DNA of 6,163 nt. Origin: Verrucomicrobiota bacterium. GTDB taxonomy: Bacteria > Verrucomicrobiota > Verrucomicrobiia > Limisphaerales > JAGWYX01. Both the position numbers and the translations under genes were made by a program. Positions 6,026-6,163 of the stretch are shown here, in pieces. The first letter of the stretch is position 1; every line of letters begins with the position of its first letter. The notes under the pieces are model-generated. The model was given only the letters and a program-made list of their open reading frames with translations. It made no database searches and was not told where the DNA came from. The stretch is from contig JAGWYX010000260.1 in the NCBI GenBank assembly GCA_018969165.1, positions 1 through 6,163 on the forward strand, read 5' to 3'.

Positions 6026-6163
6026 TCACCGTTTGCGAATGCGCCCGGGGAGGCGCTGAACCGGCGGCCGGGCCAGGCTGTCGCCGCACGCCGTCGTCCA
6101 GTCCGCCAGCGGCGCGGCCGGAGGCCGTCGCCCTACCGGCGGCGGCGGAATCCGTGCACGATG
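6026..6163 (-). CDS. Possible C-terminal fragment of a gene upstream of the kinase
   Basis: On the minus strand one frame is open from the window edge to TGA (6028-6026), giving 45 residues ending RPPVQRLPGRIRKR. It is rich in Arg, Pro and Ala, and about three quarters of its third positions are G or C. Its stop is 36 bases before the kinase GTG, a spacing that would suit a co-transcribed upstream gene. Against it, open frames of this length are common in GC-rich DNA and I recognise no family. If it is not a gene, this stretch is simply the kinase promoter region, in which I see no clear -35/-10 pair; a small hairpin cggcc-gga-ggccg lies at 6115-6127. Confidence 0.27.
   Translation of the reverse strand, partial: HRARIPPPPVGRRPPAAPLADWTTACGDSLARPPVQRLPGRIRKR

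Noticed and set aside
5070..6089. Minus-strand open frame of 339 codons overlapping the kinase start
   Set aside because: It is in a different frame over the GAF domains, which are unmistakable in the kinase frame; the product is Gly/Arg-rich noise.
6161..6163. ATG at the last three bases as the start of a plus-strand gene
   Set aside because: There is no sequence beyond it and no clear ribosome binding site before it, so nothing supports a gene.
1..6163. A defence island, biosynthetic cluster or other multi-gene novel system
   Set aside because: The genes are separated by wide gaps or convergent, and none encodes nuclease, transposase, phage or cluster hallmark functions; no array of direct repeats is present.

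Overview
The window is GC-rich bacterial chromosomal DNA holding three long genes, one large gene truncated by the left edge, and a possible gene fragment at the right edge. High GC, codon use dominated by G/C third positions, a secreted family-20-type glycoside hydrolase, an Asp-box beta-propeller protein and structured GC-rich intergenic repeats together suggest a free-living, polysaccharide-using bacterium. From memory these traits, especially the intergenic hairpins, resemble Verrucomicrobiota of the Limisphaerales/Pedosphaera type. That placement is an inference; no rRNA or other marker gene is present.

Layout. 1-831 (+) is the C-terminal 276 residues of a BNR/Asp-box beta-propeller (sialidase-fold or photosystem-II-stability-factor-like) protein. 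832-1172 is non-coding and carries several hairpins, including a REP-like pair in inverted orientation sharing the heptamer GGAGCGC. 1173-2321 (+) encodes an exported GH20-like hydrolase with the Asp-Glu catalytic pair. 2322-2601 is non-coding and contains an 80-bp element bounded by inverted TTCCTTGAA arms. 2602-4209 (+) is a polytopic membrane protein with a soluble C-terminal domain, possibly a GT-C-type glycosyltransferase relative. A short palindrome at 4243-4259 probably terminates both this gene and the convergent gene that follows. 4262-5989 (-) encodes a soluble GAF-GAF-HisKA-HATPase sensor histidine kinase starting at GTG. 6026-6163 (-) is an open frame that may be the end of a gene upstream of the kinase.

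The genes do not look like one operon: gaps of about 340 and 280 bp separate the three forward genes, and the kinase is convergent. A loose theme of glycan handling at the cell surface links the GH20-like enzyme and perhaps the membrane protein, but no shared pathway can be shown. I see no CRISPR array, tRNA, rRNA, transposase, phage gene or defence system. The most notable unexplained material is the repeat-like intergenic DNA and the unassigned membrane-protein family.
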